Source: Craspedostauros australis
Lineage: Eukaryota > Bacillariophyta > Bacillariophyceae > Mastogloiales > Achnanthaceae
DNA length: 64,000 nucleotides
Reading direction: 5' to 3'
Assembly (NCBI GenBank): GCA_026770025.1
Contig: JAMXDE010000050.1
Location: 1 to 64,000, forward strand
Both the position numbers and the translations under genes were made by a program. Each line of letters opens with the position of its first letter. Position 1 is the stretch's first letter. Below, piece after piece: positions 32,401-41,352 of this stretch. The notes under the pieces were generated by a model. It was given only the letters and a program-made list of their open reading frames with translations, searched no databases and was not told the DNA's origin.

Positions 32401-33027
32401 ATGCTCACCATCGATGCCAGCTTTGGCATGCTCGGAGGAGACTCCCTGGCCGCGACGCGGATCACGCGTGCCCTGTACGCAATGCATCATAAAATCAACA
32501 ACACTCGGCATCTCGGTGGAGAATACGGAACATTGGAGGGACCCTTCAATGTTGTTCATATCCTTCGCGCGACAAAGCTGAAGCATTACATCGACATGCT
32601 TGATGATCACAATGTTTGCAGCCACGCTTGGGATCATGAAAAGCAAAGTGGGACAGCTGATTCCGCGACCCAAACATCATCGCCGTCGCCAATGGCAACC
32701 ACAGACGTTGTGTCGCCGCATGACGCCGAACAACAGCGACTTTACGACACGCTGCTGCAGGCGTGCACCTTGCAACAGACGGACGTCGCCATCGGACTGC
32801 TGCAGTTCGGCGCCGACCCCAACTGGGATGCGCACGGTGGACGCTTGGGCAAGACCTCCGGCCGCATCGCGCAGAAGCAAACCTTCCGATCCAGCCCCCT
32901 GCACCTGGCCGCGGCGAAAGGCGATGCGCGTCTCGTGCACAAGCTCCTCGCCTGCGACGCCAAATGGAACACGCCGGATGCATCTGTTGAAGCAATGGCT
33001 CCTGCACCGGCCTCTACCCGGCAATGA
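29491..33027 (+). CDS. Adenylation-carrier-ankyrin protein, 5' part, interrupted by copia element D
   Basis: NRPS-like acyl/aminoacyl-adenylate enzyme. The ATG at 29,491 is the first in frame; ATGs at 29,593 or 29,773 are possible, so the start is uncertain. Core motifs of the adenylation domain: YTSGTTGWPKG (about residue 466), ATYGVTEA (608), YRTGDRG (737), GRIQGEEGMIKHNGVRIELNE (about 753) and SPTGKRD near 895. A carrier domain follows with GGDSLAATRI (about 983), whose Ser would take the phosphopantetheine arm. Ankyrin-type repeats start near 1,075 (SSPLHLAAAKGDARLVHKLL). The host sequence ends at 32,984; the last codons (to 33,027) come from the LTR. Known relatives activate an amino or carboxylic acid as AMP-ester and load it on the carrier; there is no condensation or reductase domain here. 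Confidence 0.85.
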   Translation: MICGVARTIYRVHSRKRRLFNHDAHESSKHGTLNMSAPTMPAFPDCGQTRFWRQEIRSASTLAHHKPITNPSQSHHRESIDEQEHATAWLVPQAMADGCTRSLLWNRSTSACFRHPAFIIAFAMLWMDSIAALTMNCQTSSSSARTMACDESIGWLRKPAIVWQKASTGDLSSSEDEALPCYWRDLAFLTTPLHNGTDAAESVDGMAMSTPMQNHQRTSVAITYQTLIYATAHLAIQLRQEIRQCAPLPSFDENIPSIGLPIAVAIPEGPLLPLVILAVHCLNHPFRLGQRDGAAYHGHAVMIPIEPSQDAKQRIAHMMEDSRPLLVLSTSQGGADYQILQSTVDRDAGNSNGNAAAEGRIKSTSSARYMPAEKSHLVDLHQLCQSIPSINSDMEHQINDVFRVDSDSNKKGKARGDQISLKLAINFLADTWDGPDRMDSSSASTISAETHTIPNDIASHNRLSHMVYTSGTTGWPKGCMSSIQSLDNYLRAKNEAHSVTSESTVLLASALSFDPCMSDVLATFLCQATLAIAPRSRLVSRLSQILRQLHVTHLLCTPTLFRLVQEPPVAFPQLRTLALGGEPIPASIRRVWGAGAMATSKTECKLFATYGVTEACVYQTMGEVCHSPSLPASPSCLSHAQAVTSNQAKAATRATGKGFVGLPFPGMQVQICVETIQDRIVAVAQDDGGVANGPDRFGEIVLSGNQLDEFSGYWNRDDLHHKFICETQSAATRCFYRTGDRGYIDHDGSIHVMGRIQGEEGMIKHNGVRIELNEIAAAMEEWPGTSSSIAQGCVVVARTVPLHQGSEQSGVSQDDGDGAIGSDDDTKTEIHAYVVLTDSCLRSMGVRFDSSRKQPPAYLISPSPLWTLLRAACLSRIKLACVPSSFVLISQIPLSPTGKRDNGQLPRLQDCLKFNFAKQANSGIGNDTCDDDENSGDDEGNTPLAEYGNTGRLVAEQIIECLNLQQCQQSMLTIDASFGMLGGDSLAATRITRALYAMHHKINNTRHLGGEYGTLEGPFNVVHILRATKLKHYIDMLDDHNVCSHAWDHEKQSGTADSATQTSSPSPMATTDVVSPHDAEQQRLYDTLLQACTLQQTDVAIGLLQFGADPNWDAHGGRLGKTSGRIAQKQTFRSSPLHLAAAKGDARLVHKLLACDAKWNTPDASVEAMAPAPASTRQ

Positions 33028-33290
33028 ACCGAAGGGCAAACCAGATGAGGAGCAATGAGATTGTTGTTGTGGTGTAATCAGATATTTTAAACTGGATTTA
33101 TGGCTGCTTGTTGCCGATCTCCAGCTTGTTGCCGATGATCGGCTTGTTGTCGTTTTTCTTGTGTTTGCTTGCTTGGTGTTGGTGGTGGCTGCCAGCCGTT
33201 GATTTGCATCGACGAATGACGTCATTGGCATTTCCTGGTTTCTTTGGTTTCGCGCCATCTGTCGTCACAATTTGGGCATCTGCTCCAACA
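32985..33290 (-). repeat. 3' LTR of element D
   Basis: TG...CA termini; identical to 45,475-45,780. On the minus strand it is preceded by the purine-rich GAAGGAGTG, a likely polypurine tract. The pol frame runs into this LTR. Confidence 0.95.
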
Positions 33291-34008
33291 CACTCCTTCG
33301 GTCCAAGCAGAGCTTGTTTGTATGTCTTACCTTTGCTGGGACCGCTGATTGTTCGGTTGAGGATGATGTCGCGGAACTTGCGGAACTTCGTCCCCTGCAG
33401 CGGCTTGGTGAAGTAGTCTCCCACCATGTCGTCCGTAGGACAGTATCGGACAGTGATTTCCCCCTTGTTGATTCGATCGCTGACGAAGAAGTACCGCATG
33501 TTTATGTGTCGCGTTTTCTTTCCGCTGGATCCACGCCCATTGTTTTCGAGTAGCATGGTGCTTTGGTTGTCTTGATGGATCACGGTGGCGTCTGGCTTGA
33601 TCCCCTGCTCTTGTAGGAAGTACCGAGTCCACAGCACCTGTGGCATCACGTCGTCCACAGCCACCAGCTCTGCCTCCGTTGAGCTTTTTGTGTTGAGTTT
33701 TTGTTTTGAGGAGACACCGTATATGGTACCCCCGTCGGCAGACATGAACGCCCCAGTGTGACTCCGCATGTCTCCGTGTACACCGAACGAACCATCCACC
33801 CACCATTGGACATTCTGGAGTGATGAACCGCCGAGTGTGAGCGTCATATCTCGCGTTGCCCGTAGATATTTGATGGCCCAACCAAGCTTCTTGTAGTCAT
33901 CTGTGTCGGGGGACTTCACACATGTGCACAGGAATGCTACCGCTGTCTGCAGGTCTGGTCTGGCTCGCTTGCACAGGAATAGCAGCTTTGCGACCACGTG
34001 GTGGTACA
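33098..34008 (-). CDS. RNase H and C-terminus of copia Pol, element D (downstream of the E insertion)
   Basis: The C-terminal part of element D Pol. The RT tail (HHVVAKLLFLCKRARPDLQ) leads into RNase H, with WWVDGSFGVHGDMRSHTGAF, KSSTEAELVAVDD, DNQSTMLLEN and VGDYFTKPLQG. The frame joins the segment at 41,353-45,247 across element E, using one copy of the duplicated GGTACA. It does not stop before the LTR: about 64 residues (from CVGADAQIV) are encoded inside the 3' LTR, with the stop at 33,098. This degrades the RNA of the RNA:DNA hybrid during reverse transcription. Confidence 0.9.
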
Positions 34009-34657
34009 TGTTGGAAATCCGGGGTAACCCAGCCTTATTAGTTATATCTGATTACCTATTCCTGTTGTTGCATTCTCAGAACTGTGAGCATAACATCTTC
34101 AGCTCTTCCAATTCCATTTGCCATAGCATGTATAATCCACAGTAACATCATGTCATACTGTTGCCTTCATGCTGTCTTCATGCTGTCTTCATCATGCATT
34201 CTCGCCTGTATTCATCGATCCTTTCATCAGGCATCTCCATCATGCATCTCATCATGCATATCATCATCTACATTCATGCGGTACGATTCCACAGTCATGC
34301 GTTTCTCTCTTGGTCTCCTGACACCATTTCTTACGATTGGTGTCAAGCTTGATGTCCTTTCTGAATTGTTCTAGTCCGTGAGTGGCACGTGTTTCGGTTC
34401 TCCTGATGGGGTGATCACAGACCTGCTGGTCATCGATGTTTCTCCTGTGACGTCGTTGTTTGGATTTTCTTGTTAGAGGAGGACAGGCTTGTTTTCTTGT
34501 CAAGACTGAGATCAGTCACGTTTGTCTTGAGTCACGGGTGTGATCAACAAGACTCAAAGGTGTGATCAACAGGAGTTGATTTCAGTCGTGATTGATAATT
34601 TTGGGAGGTGCGGCAATCATGGGTATCTTGACAAAGTCGTGCCCCCGATTCCTGACA
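34009..34657 (-). repeat. 3' LTR of element E
   Basis: Identical to 40,704-41,352. On the minus strand a purine tract (GGAAGGG) immediately precedes it. Confidence 0.93.
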
Positions 34658-34726
34658 CCCTTCCATTGTCGCATCGACAACATATCATTCTGACTTCATA
34701 CTCCCTTGACTCTCATCACCAATACT

Positions 34727-34776
34727 TCTCTCTCTCTCTCTCTCTCTCTCTTTTATCACCTTTACTTCTCTCTCTC
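34727..34776. repeat. CT microsatellite inside element E
   Basis: A run of about 11 TC units followed by a second, shorter CT run, between the RNase H remnant and the 3' LTR. Confidence 0.9.
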
Positions 34777-35049
34777 TCACACCATCGTCATCAATCCATT
34801 GCTAACCGCAATCAGATGATGTGGCCCTTGTGTCTTCAACCCGATGTTGTTCATCAGTTGATTCTGGAAGCGGATCTCATTTCCAGCCTCCGATAGTGCG
34901 ACGTGCTCTGCCTCCGTTGAGCTGAGTGTCATACTGTGCTGTGCCCTCGATCTCCAAATGATCGGCACTCCTTGTAGTAGGACGATATGTCCTCTCATGC
35001 TGATGCGATTGTCCTTGTCACCACCGAATTCGTTGTTGGTGTAGATCAC
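34777..35049 (-). pseudogene. RNase H remnant, element E
   Basis: About 90 codons of copia RNase H (IYTNNEFGGDKDNR, SSTEAEHVALSEAGNE). It starts at the point where element F is cut by element G and so shows what follows in this family. Truncated and out of frame with its neighbours. Confidence 0.75.
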
Positions 35050-35055
35050 AACCTT

Positions 35056-35664
35056 TCATGCATCGTTCTCCAATGGACTTGGCTTCATCCGTAGTCCATA
35101 TTCTTTCCTGTGTCCGACATGCACTTCATGATCCTCAGAATTTCCTTGTATGCTGCGGCAGTTGTCTCCATCCAACACCTTGGTCAGTCCGTGCACTGCG
35201 TTGGCGATGTTGGGTTGCGAGTGCTTCATTTGATATAGCAGCATACCTACTCCACTTCAGTATCTGCTGTGTTGGTCTCTGTCCTCCTTGGGCGAATCGC
35301 TATCCCTTGTTGGATGCCTTGCCCTGGTGTTCCTGGTGTACCATACCATTGCAGTTTTATCACGTCGTGGTTAGATACGATCTCGCAGCTGATGTGGTCT
35401 TCCAGATCATCCTCCACCTTGATACCGAACCGCTCTGCTTTGATATCTTCCATGAGTTTCTTCAACTCTTGTTCATCCTTGATGCATAGGCAGTCGTCGA
35501 CATGGGTTCTGATCAATAGCAGTCTCCCTTCTTTGATTCCAAATCAGAAGGCATGGATCAACTCGGCTTGGTCCGAATCCCAATTCGAGTAGGATGTCAA
35601 CCAGCTTCTTCCATTGTCTTGCCCTTTGCACGAGTCCGTTGATCGTCTTCTGGATGGTTGCCAT
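35056..35664 (-). pseudogene. Reverse transcriptase C-terminal remnants, element E
   Basis: Several out-of-frame pieces match element F RT: THVDDCLCIKDEQELKKL (the catalytic YVDD changed to HVDD) near 35,460-35,510, the GTPGTPGQGIQ block near 35,300-35,340, and the HSQPNIANAVHGLTKVLDG block near 35,170-35,230. Frameshifts separate them. Confidence 0.7.
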
Positions 35665-35784
35665 GGTTGGTGCGGTATCGGGACCTCCTGATCCGCCATA
35701 GGTGTCGTCCTTGTGTTACTGGAGGACAGGCTATCCTCCTCGCGGTAGTACAGGTGTTAATCACGTCCGTACCCTTAGTCATAG

Positions 35785-36632
35785 TCATAATGACATGGCA
35801 TATAAAGGTGTGACAAATAGTCTCCGAACATGTGACGAATAGTATTCAAAGCTGTGACGAATAATGTTGGGAGGTGCGGCAATCACGGGTATTCCGACAA
35901 AGTCGTACCCTCGATTCCTAACATGCTCCATGCCCTTCCGGCAAAGCATGTAGACCTCCTCTTCGAGATCTCCATGTAGAAATTCTGTCTCAAGGTTGAT
36001 AATGGTGCTGTCCAATGTTCAGTAGCATCTTCATTGTGAGCATTCTGCGGTAGGTTGCGTCATGCATCATGGGTGTGTTGCGTTGAGGAGTCGACTCCTG
36101 CGATCTGTGAGTATCCGCATGCAATGAGTCTGGCGATGAATACGCTGTTCCTCTTCTCCTTGAATACCCCCTTTTTCTTCACACATCGCCAATGTCTCGG
36201 CATCTCACTCTTCTTGATCTTCTGCCAGACTCCTCGTCTGACCATGTCATAGAACTCCTTATTGATGGCATCTCGCCATTTCTTTTGCTTCGCTGGATCC
36301 GCATGATCCCAGTATTCTTCAAATGTGGTGGGGCCCAGCATCACAGCCGTGTATGCATGCTTCAGACGTCTTAACCCCTCTCTTGTGGTTGCTGAGGTCT
36401 TCTCTGTTTCCTCAGCTGACTCACCACCTCCACTGCTTGAATCTGTGTCGGAGTGGTGTTCTGGCATGTTGTTGTGCGGTGCCAAGCCGCGTAGCATCCG
36501 TGGCATCCTCGCCACTGGTCTCATGGGAGAGTATGTGAGGTCCTTGCCTTCAGCAGCTTGCCTCCGAGTCACTTGTACTTCATCCCTTCCACTTGTCAGG
36601 ATCCACATGATCCTTGCATTTCTCAGGCGCAT
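35785..36632 (-). pseudogene. Linker and N-terminal RT remnants, element E
   Basis: 36,060-36,632 matches the element F region from the pre-RT linker (RMPRMLRGLA) through the RT start (TTFEEYWDHADPAKQKKWRDAINKEF is recognisable in two blocks). 35,785-36,015 matches the next RT block (INLETEFLHGDLEEEVYM). The two are separated by a shift. Confidence 0.7.
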
Positions 36633-36737
36633 ACAGACTCGGCATCATTCCAGTGTTGATGTGCACGAATCTCTCTCGCCGTCACGTTTGCTTTCAACAT
36701 CCTGACTCGCAGTGACGAAGTCGATCACTCTCATCCT

Positions 36738-38226
36738 TCATTGGATAGCATCGATCCTCGTGCCTGCGACGTCCTTGTTGATGATTGACCCGTCTTGGTC
36801 GAAGTTGGGTCCGTCTGTTGCCACTGGAGCTGTCATTGTCTCCTGTGCAGTTGCGTAGCCATCGTCATCTCCTGATTCTGATGCTTCGTTCGTCACCCTC
36901 GTTGGGTATTGGTACATTGTGTTCAGCTGCCAGCTCTGTCGTCGTGTTGCCTTGCAACCATGTTGTCGATCGCCTTCATCCTCTTCTGGATAGCATCGAT
37001 TCTGTATGCTGCAGCTTCTTCGTCCTGGGAGTTGTTGGTGGCCTCCTGCCATTCATCCTCCATTCATCTGAGGTTCCTCCCTTCCGGCTCTGTCATTGGA
37101 TTCTTCATCCAACATACCCGCGTTTCTCATTGCTCATGTATCGACGTATCTTGACTCACTGTATCTGGAGTCTGCCTTCCGTGGCTTTTGGTCTCATAGC
37201 TGTGTCCTCTCCAGATCCGAGTCTCTCTCGTCGATTTCATTCTCATCGCACACCGATCTCATATCTGTGCTTGTGGTATCTCGCCGATCATTCGGCGTCC
37301 GGTTCCTCTTGATCATCTACCATGCTCATGCTGTGGCCATATTACTGAACCGTTCCATCATGGCGTCCCGCCATTCATTGCTCTTCTCGGGATCCACATG
37401 ACCCCGTCATTCGTCAATTGTGGTTGGATCCAGCATCATTGCGTCATTTGCTTGCTCGGATCCCTCTCTGTTCTGTTGATAGTTCAATGCTTGGTTCGCA
37501 GTGATGAAGTCACCCAGGCTCATCCTCTCATGAGTGGTGTCATTCATCATACCTGCAATATCTCTGTTGAATGTTGACCCATCAATATGATGGTTGGGTC
37601 CTCCTGTCGCCGATAGTGTGGTAGTCGTCTCTTGAGTGGTCTCATACCCCTCATCATCCTTCTGATTCTGATTCTCCACTTGATCCAAGTTCTCGCTCCT
37701 CCTTTGGATGGGTGTATTATTGTACCCCGCGAGAGCACTTAGCATCCTCGGCATGCGCGCAACAGGTTCTGCGATTGGGACCGTGCTTGGTTCGTCTTCG
37801 ACCATATCGTCTCGTCCCGTCTCATCGTCCCTTCCGGATTCATCGTCGTCGTTATCGTACAATTCATTGTCCCCTTGGGTAGGGAGCAAGTCATCTTGCC
37901 CGCGAGCAGCGTCTTCTGTATCTGTATCTTCTCCGGCTCTTCTGCTCTGATCAGCGTCGTCGGTCTCCATGCTTCGGATGGTATCCGATCGTCGCTCCCA
38001 AGTCACTCTTCTATCTGGGGAAACCGTCCCCAATGTGGAGTCGTCATTTCCCAGGTCTATCAGTACTGACCTGTCGGCGTTCTTAATACTCTCGAATCGC
38101 CCATTTGACTTATCCGCCCATGTCATGTCTCTCATGATTAGGATTCTGGTCGTTGCCAGATTCATCATGCGGTGCATACCGCTTGCGTGCGACCCATGTA
38201 TCCAATCAGCATCTGTTAGATCGGGG
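36738..38226 (-). pseudogene. Post-integrase linker remnants, element E, partly duplicated
   Basis: 37,407-38,226 matches element F from just after the integrase core (HRMMNLATTRILIMRDMTW) through the acidic linker. 36,738-37,052 carries related linker sequence again (SESGDDDGYATAQETMTAP resembles KDDEGYETTQETTTTL), suggesting an internal duplication. No intact frame. Confidence 0.6.
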
Positions 38227-39004
38227 CGGCGCTATTGTTTTCCAGCATGTCGTTGATTGCATATGCGTTGCGAGCCACATCGAGTGTGCTCCGCACGCCA
38301 ATCTCATGCATCATCTAGTGCAACGTGCGTGTGTACACGCACCTGCACGGTCAACTTTCGAAGTCATCGATCGCATCATAGTAGATCGTCGAAGATTCAA
38401 AGTACACATCATTGGCAAACATCATGTTGCTCAATGGTTATCGAACAGAGAGGCAGATCGGATCTGCATCCATGAGCAATCCTCTGCACTCCTCCCTTTC
38501 CGCTTCGGTCCGTGGGATTGCTCCTCTTGGCCCGTCTGGAATCTGAATGGAGAATATGATCTCTGGGCAGTCCATGCACCATGCATTCAATGGTCCGCGC
38601 TTAAAGCGCAACGGACATCGTGCGCTGTTCATGTCCCAGCGCGACGCCTCATCGATCTTCCTGTCGAGGAAGCTCCGAATTGAGGTGAGATTATGTACCG
38701 GCACTTGGATGGCGCGGTCAATCTCCTCGTCCACGTTCACTCCATTTATTTCTATTTCGTTCTCGTCTGTGTCCGCTTCGGTTGTTACGCCTTCGTCGTA
38801 ATTGGTATCCTCCTCGTTGTCGTGAGTGCGGCCGCCTTTCTTTTTTTCTTGGATGGAGAGAGTTCTCGGTTGATCAACTCTTCGTGGTCGATCGTAGATC
38901 CGTAGTAGCCATGCACTCCCGAAGTGTACTCGGCTGTCTCCTCCCTGATCCACTCGTAGTCGTTGAATGGTGTTCCGCTGTCAAAGTCGGAGACATCATC
39001 ATTG
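38227..39004 (-). pseudogene. Cys-rich module remnant, element E
   Basis: Matches the element F region between the zinc knuckles and protease: RCPLRFKRGPLNAWCMDCPEI parallels CPLCLKRGPLYAWCVDCPNI (one Cys lost), followed by GPRGAIPRTEAER and, near 38,240-38,320, a block like LMHQIGVRGALD. At about 38,226 the sequence jumps directly to the post-integrase region, so protease and integrase core are deleted. Confidence 0.7.
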
Positions 39005-39058
39005 TCAGTTATCACGAGTATCCATCGTGTAGTTTCCCGTGGTCACATTATTGTTTTG

Positions 39059-39290
39059 TTGTTCGCGATTTCGGTGATGACCACGAATTTCGCGTTGGTC
39101 GTCGCGCATCATCGCGTGGTTTCTGATGGTCACATTTTTGATTTGCTGTTCGCGATTTCGGTGGTGACCACAAATTACGTGCTGGTCACATTTTTGATGT
39201 CGACCGCGTTTTTGTTGTTCGCGATTTCGGTGGTGACCACAAATTACGTGTTGGTCACATTTTTGATGTCGGCCGCGTTTTTGTTGATGG
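39059..39290 (-). repeat. 69-bp minisatellite inside element E
   Basis: A unit containing TTCGCGATTTCGGTGGTGAC recurs with a 69-bp period (starts near 39,148 and 39,217) plus a diverged unit near 39,063. 69 bp is 23 codons, so the minus-strand frame is kept (CDQHVICGHHRNREQQ repeated). Confidence 0.8.
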
Positions 39291-39299
39291 CCGCACACA

Positions 39300-40690
39300 T
39301 CAACTCGTCAGTGATGAGAGCGATGTCATCCATCCTGTCAATCGCGACGTTGGTCGACTCAGCCTCCTGCATCGCATCCTTTGTTTGTCATCGCGGTTGC
39401 TCTGCCTCTTGGCATCACCGCTATTCTTGCCTTTGCCTTTCATTGTTGGCAAACGCTGATCCGTCATCTCACTGTCGTGGGCATCGCGGCTAGGACTGTT
39501 ACTCCCCAACCGATCGATCCGTAGCCAGCATCATCTCGCTCTCACTACTGTTGCCTCGTGCGCGCTTATAACCGTTTTTGATACGGTGGCGATCGTAGAT
39601 GAGGCTCATAGCTGCGCGGATGTTCCGATTCGTCGTCTTCCCCGATGCGAGGATACCTCCTGTTCCTCGGCTTTCGTCTCGAGCGTGGGATCGAAGCGCG
39701 GTCGGACCTCTCGTCCGCCTTGTTGCAGCACTGTCCCTTCTCATCGAAGCACACACTTCCTGTGTTGCTATTTTTATTGTTGTCGCCAATTCATGGCTGG
39801 TAGGTTACATCCTTACCTCCGCGATCATATCGCAGCAGTATTCGCAGCCAGCACTCGAACCTGTATCACACGATGGCCAACAGCGCCATGTGATCATCTC
39901 GGTGCTTCCATTGCTGCTCTTCGCGTCACTTGCAATGTGCTCGCGACCATGGGCCATGCCCATGCCTGCGTGTATCTTATTGATTCTTTATCATATCCTT
40001 TCTTCCTGCATGCTTGTGATAGATTACCTCGCGCGTGCCATGTGCACGGACGATCTGCATTAGCTATCTGCATTGCTCCTCATCCATCTTGGCTTTGATG
40101 TCGACCGAGTGGTTCCGAGGCAGCTCCGCGCCTTGTAGGGGTAGGTAGGAAGCTCTCACCGCTTCCTCGATTGCATCTCATTGAGCTCCATCAGCTATCT
40201 CGCCTTCATGGCGCAGTCTGCTGAGTCTGATGCGTCCGAGAGCATGGCCTGCTGCGTCTGAATCTCTTCTTGCGAGCAGCTTGCTCTCATGCTCCAACAT
40301 AGCCGTGAAGTTCTCCGTGCCTTCCTCGACTTCATGGTCCCATGACCATGGACAGTTCTTCTGATGCGTGTGTCGAGCGCCTCCTTGCTTCCAGTAGTAC
40401 ATGCGGTGCTTGCGCTTACCTCAGCTGCGGTCTCCACTCTGCTGGTGGACTCGCGGGGGCGCTCGATTCGATCATCATCATCATCTCGACGTCTTCGCTC
40501 ATGTGGGGGTTGCCGTGCCGTTCTTGGCGTCCATTGGCAAGGAGCACCGTGCTCCAGAGCGTCCTGCTCTCCTCTCTCTTGACACAGGGGACCATTACTT
40601 GCAATAGTCTTCGGTGTGGTTGATGGTCATGTCGACGATGGTGATGTTGGCTAGTGTTGGTGGTGATGGAAACGTTGGATTTCAATCATA
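39300..40690 (-). pseudogene. gag remnant, element E
   Basis: Decayed gag. A recognisable piece near 40,230-40,330 (EEGTENFTAMLEHESKLLARRD) parallels element F Gag (KKGENPDTFLTEMEVLRNRL). The leader next to the 5' LTR is well conserved with element F, then the two diverge before the gag start. Many frameshifts. Confidence 0.6.
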
Positions 40691-40703
40691 ACGTTTCGAA
40701 ACG

Positions 40704-41352
40704 TGTTGGAAATCCGGGGTAACCCAGCCTTATTAGTTATATCTGATTACCTATTCCTGTTGTTGCATTCTCAGAACTGTGAGCATAACATCTTCAGCTC
40801 TTCCAATTCCATTTGCCATAGCATGTATAATCCACAGTAACATCATGTCATACTGTTGCCTTCATGCTGTCTTCATGCTGTCTTCATCATGCATTCTCGC
40901 CTGTATTCATCGATCCTTTCATCAGGCATCTCCATCATGCATCTCATCATGCATATCATCATCTACATTCATGCGGTACGATTCCACAGTCATGCGTTTC
41001 TCTCTTGGTCTCCTGACACCATTTCTTACGATTGGTGTCAAGCTTGATGTCCTTTCTGAATTGTTCTAGTCCGTGAGTGGCACGTGTTTCGGTTCTCCTG
41101 ATGGGGTGATCACAGACCTGCTGGTCATCGATGTTTCTCCTGTGACGTCGTTGTTTGGATTTTCTTGTTAGAGGAGGACAGGCTTGTTTTCTTGTCAAGA
41201 CTGAGATCAGTCACGTTTGTCTTGAGTCACGGGTGTGATCAACAAGACTCAAAGGTGTGATCAACAGGAGTTGATTTCAGTCGTGATTGATAATTTTGGG
41301 AGGTGCGGCAATCATGGGTATCTTGACAAAGTCGTGCCCCCGATTCCTGACA
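40704..41352 (-). repeat. 5' LTR of element E
   Basis: Identical to 34,009-34,657. The adjoining inner sequence on the minus strand (CGTTTCGAAACGTTATG) matches the sequence after the 5' LTR of element F and should hold the primer-binding site. Confidence 0.93.

Larger units (their letters stand above)
34009..41352 (-). mobile_element. Ty1/copia retrotransposon E, nested in element D, internally deleted
   Basis: 649-bp LTRs at 34,009-34,657 and 40,704-41,352, identical as read, begin TGTTGGAAATCC and end ATTCCTGACA on the plus strand. GGTACA flanks both sides (34,003-34,008 and 41,353-41,358). The inside is a degenerate relative of element F: gag, the Cys-rich module, RT and RNase H remnants are recognisable, but the protease and integrase core are missing. 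The insertion splits element D Pol just before RNase H. Confidence 0.93.

Noticed and set aside
36738..40690. Plus-strand frames in element E (for example 36,785-37,312 and 38,963-39,493)
   Set aside because: They are antisense to copia remnants recognisable on the minus strand.
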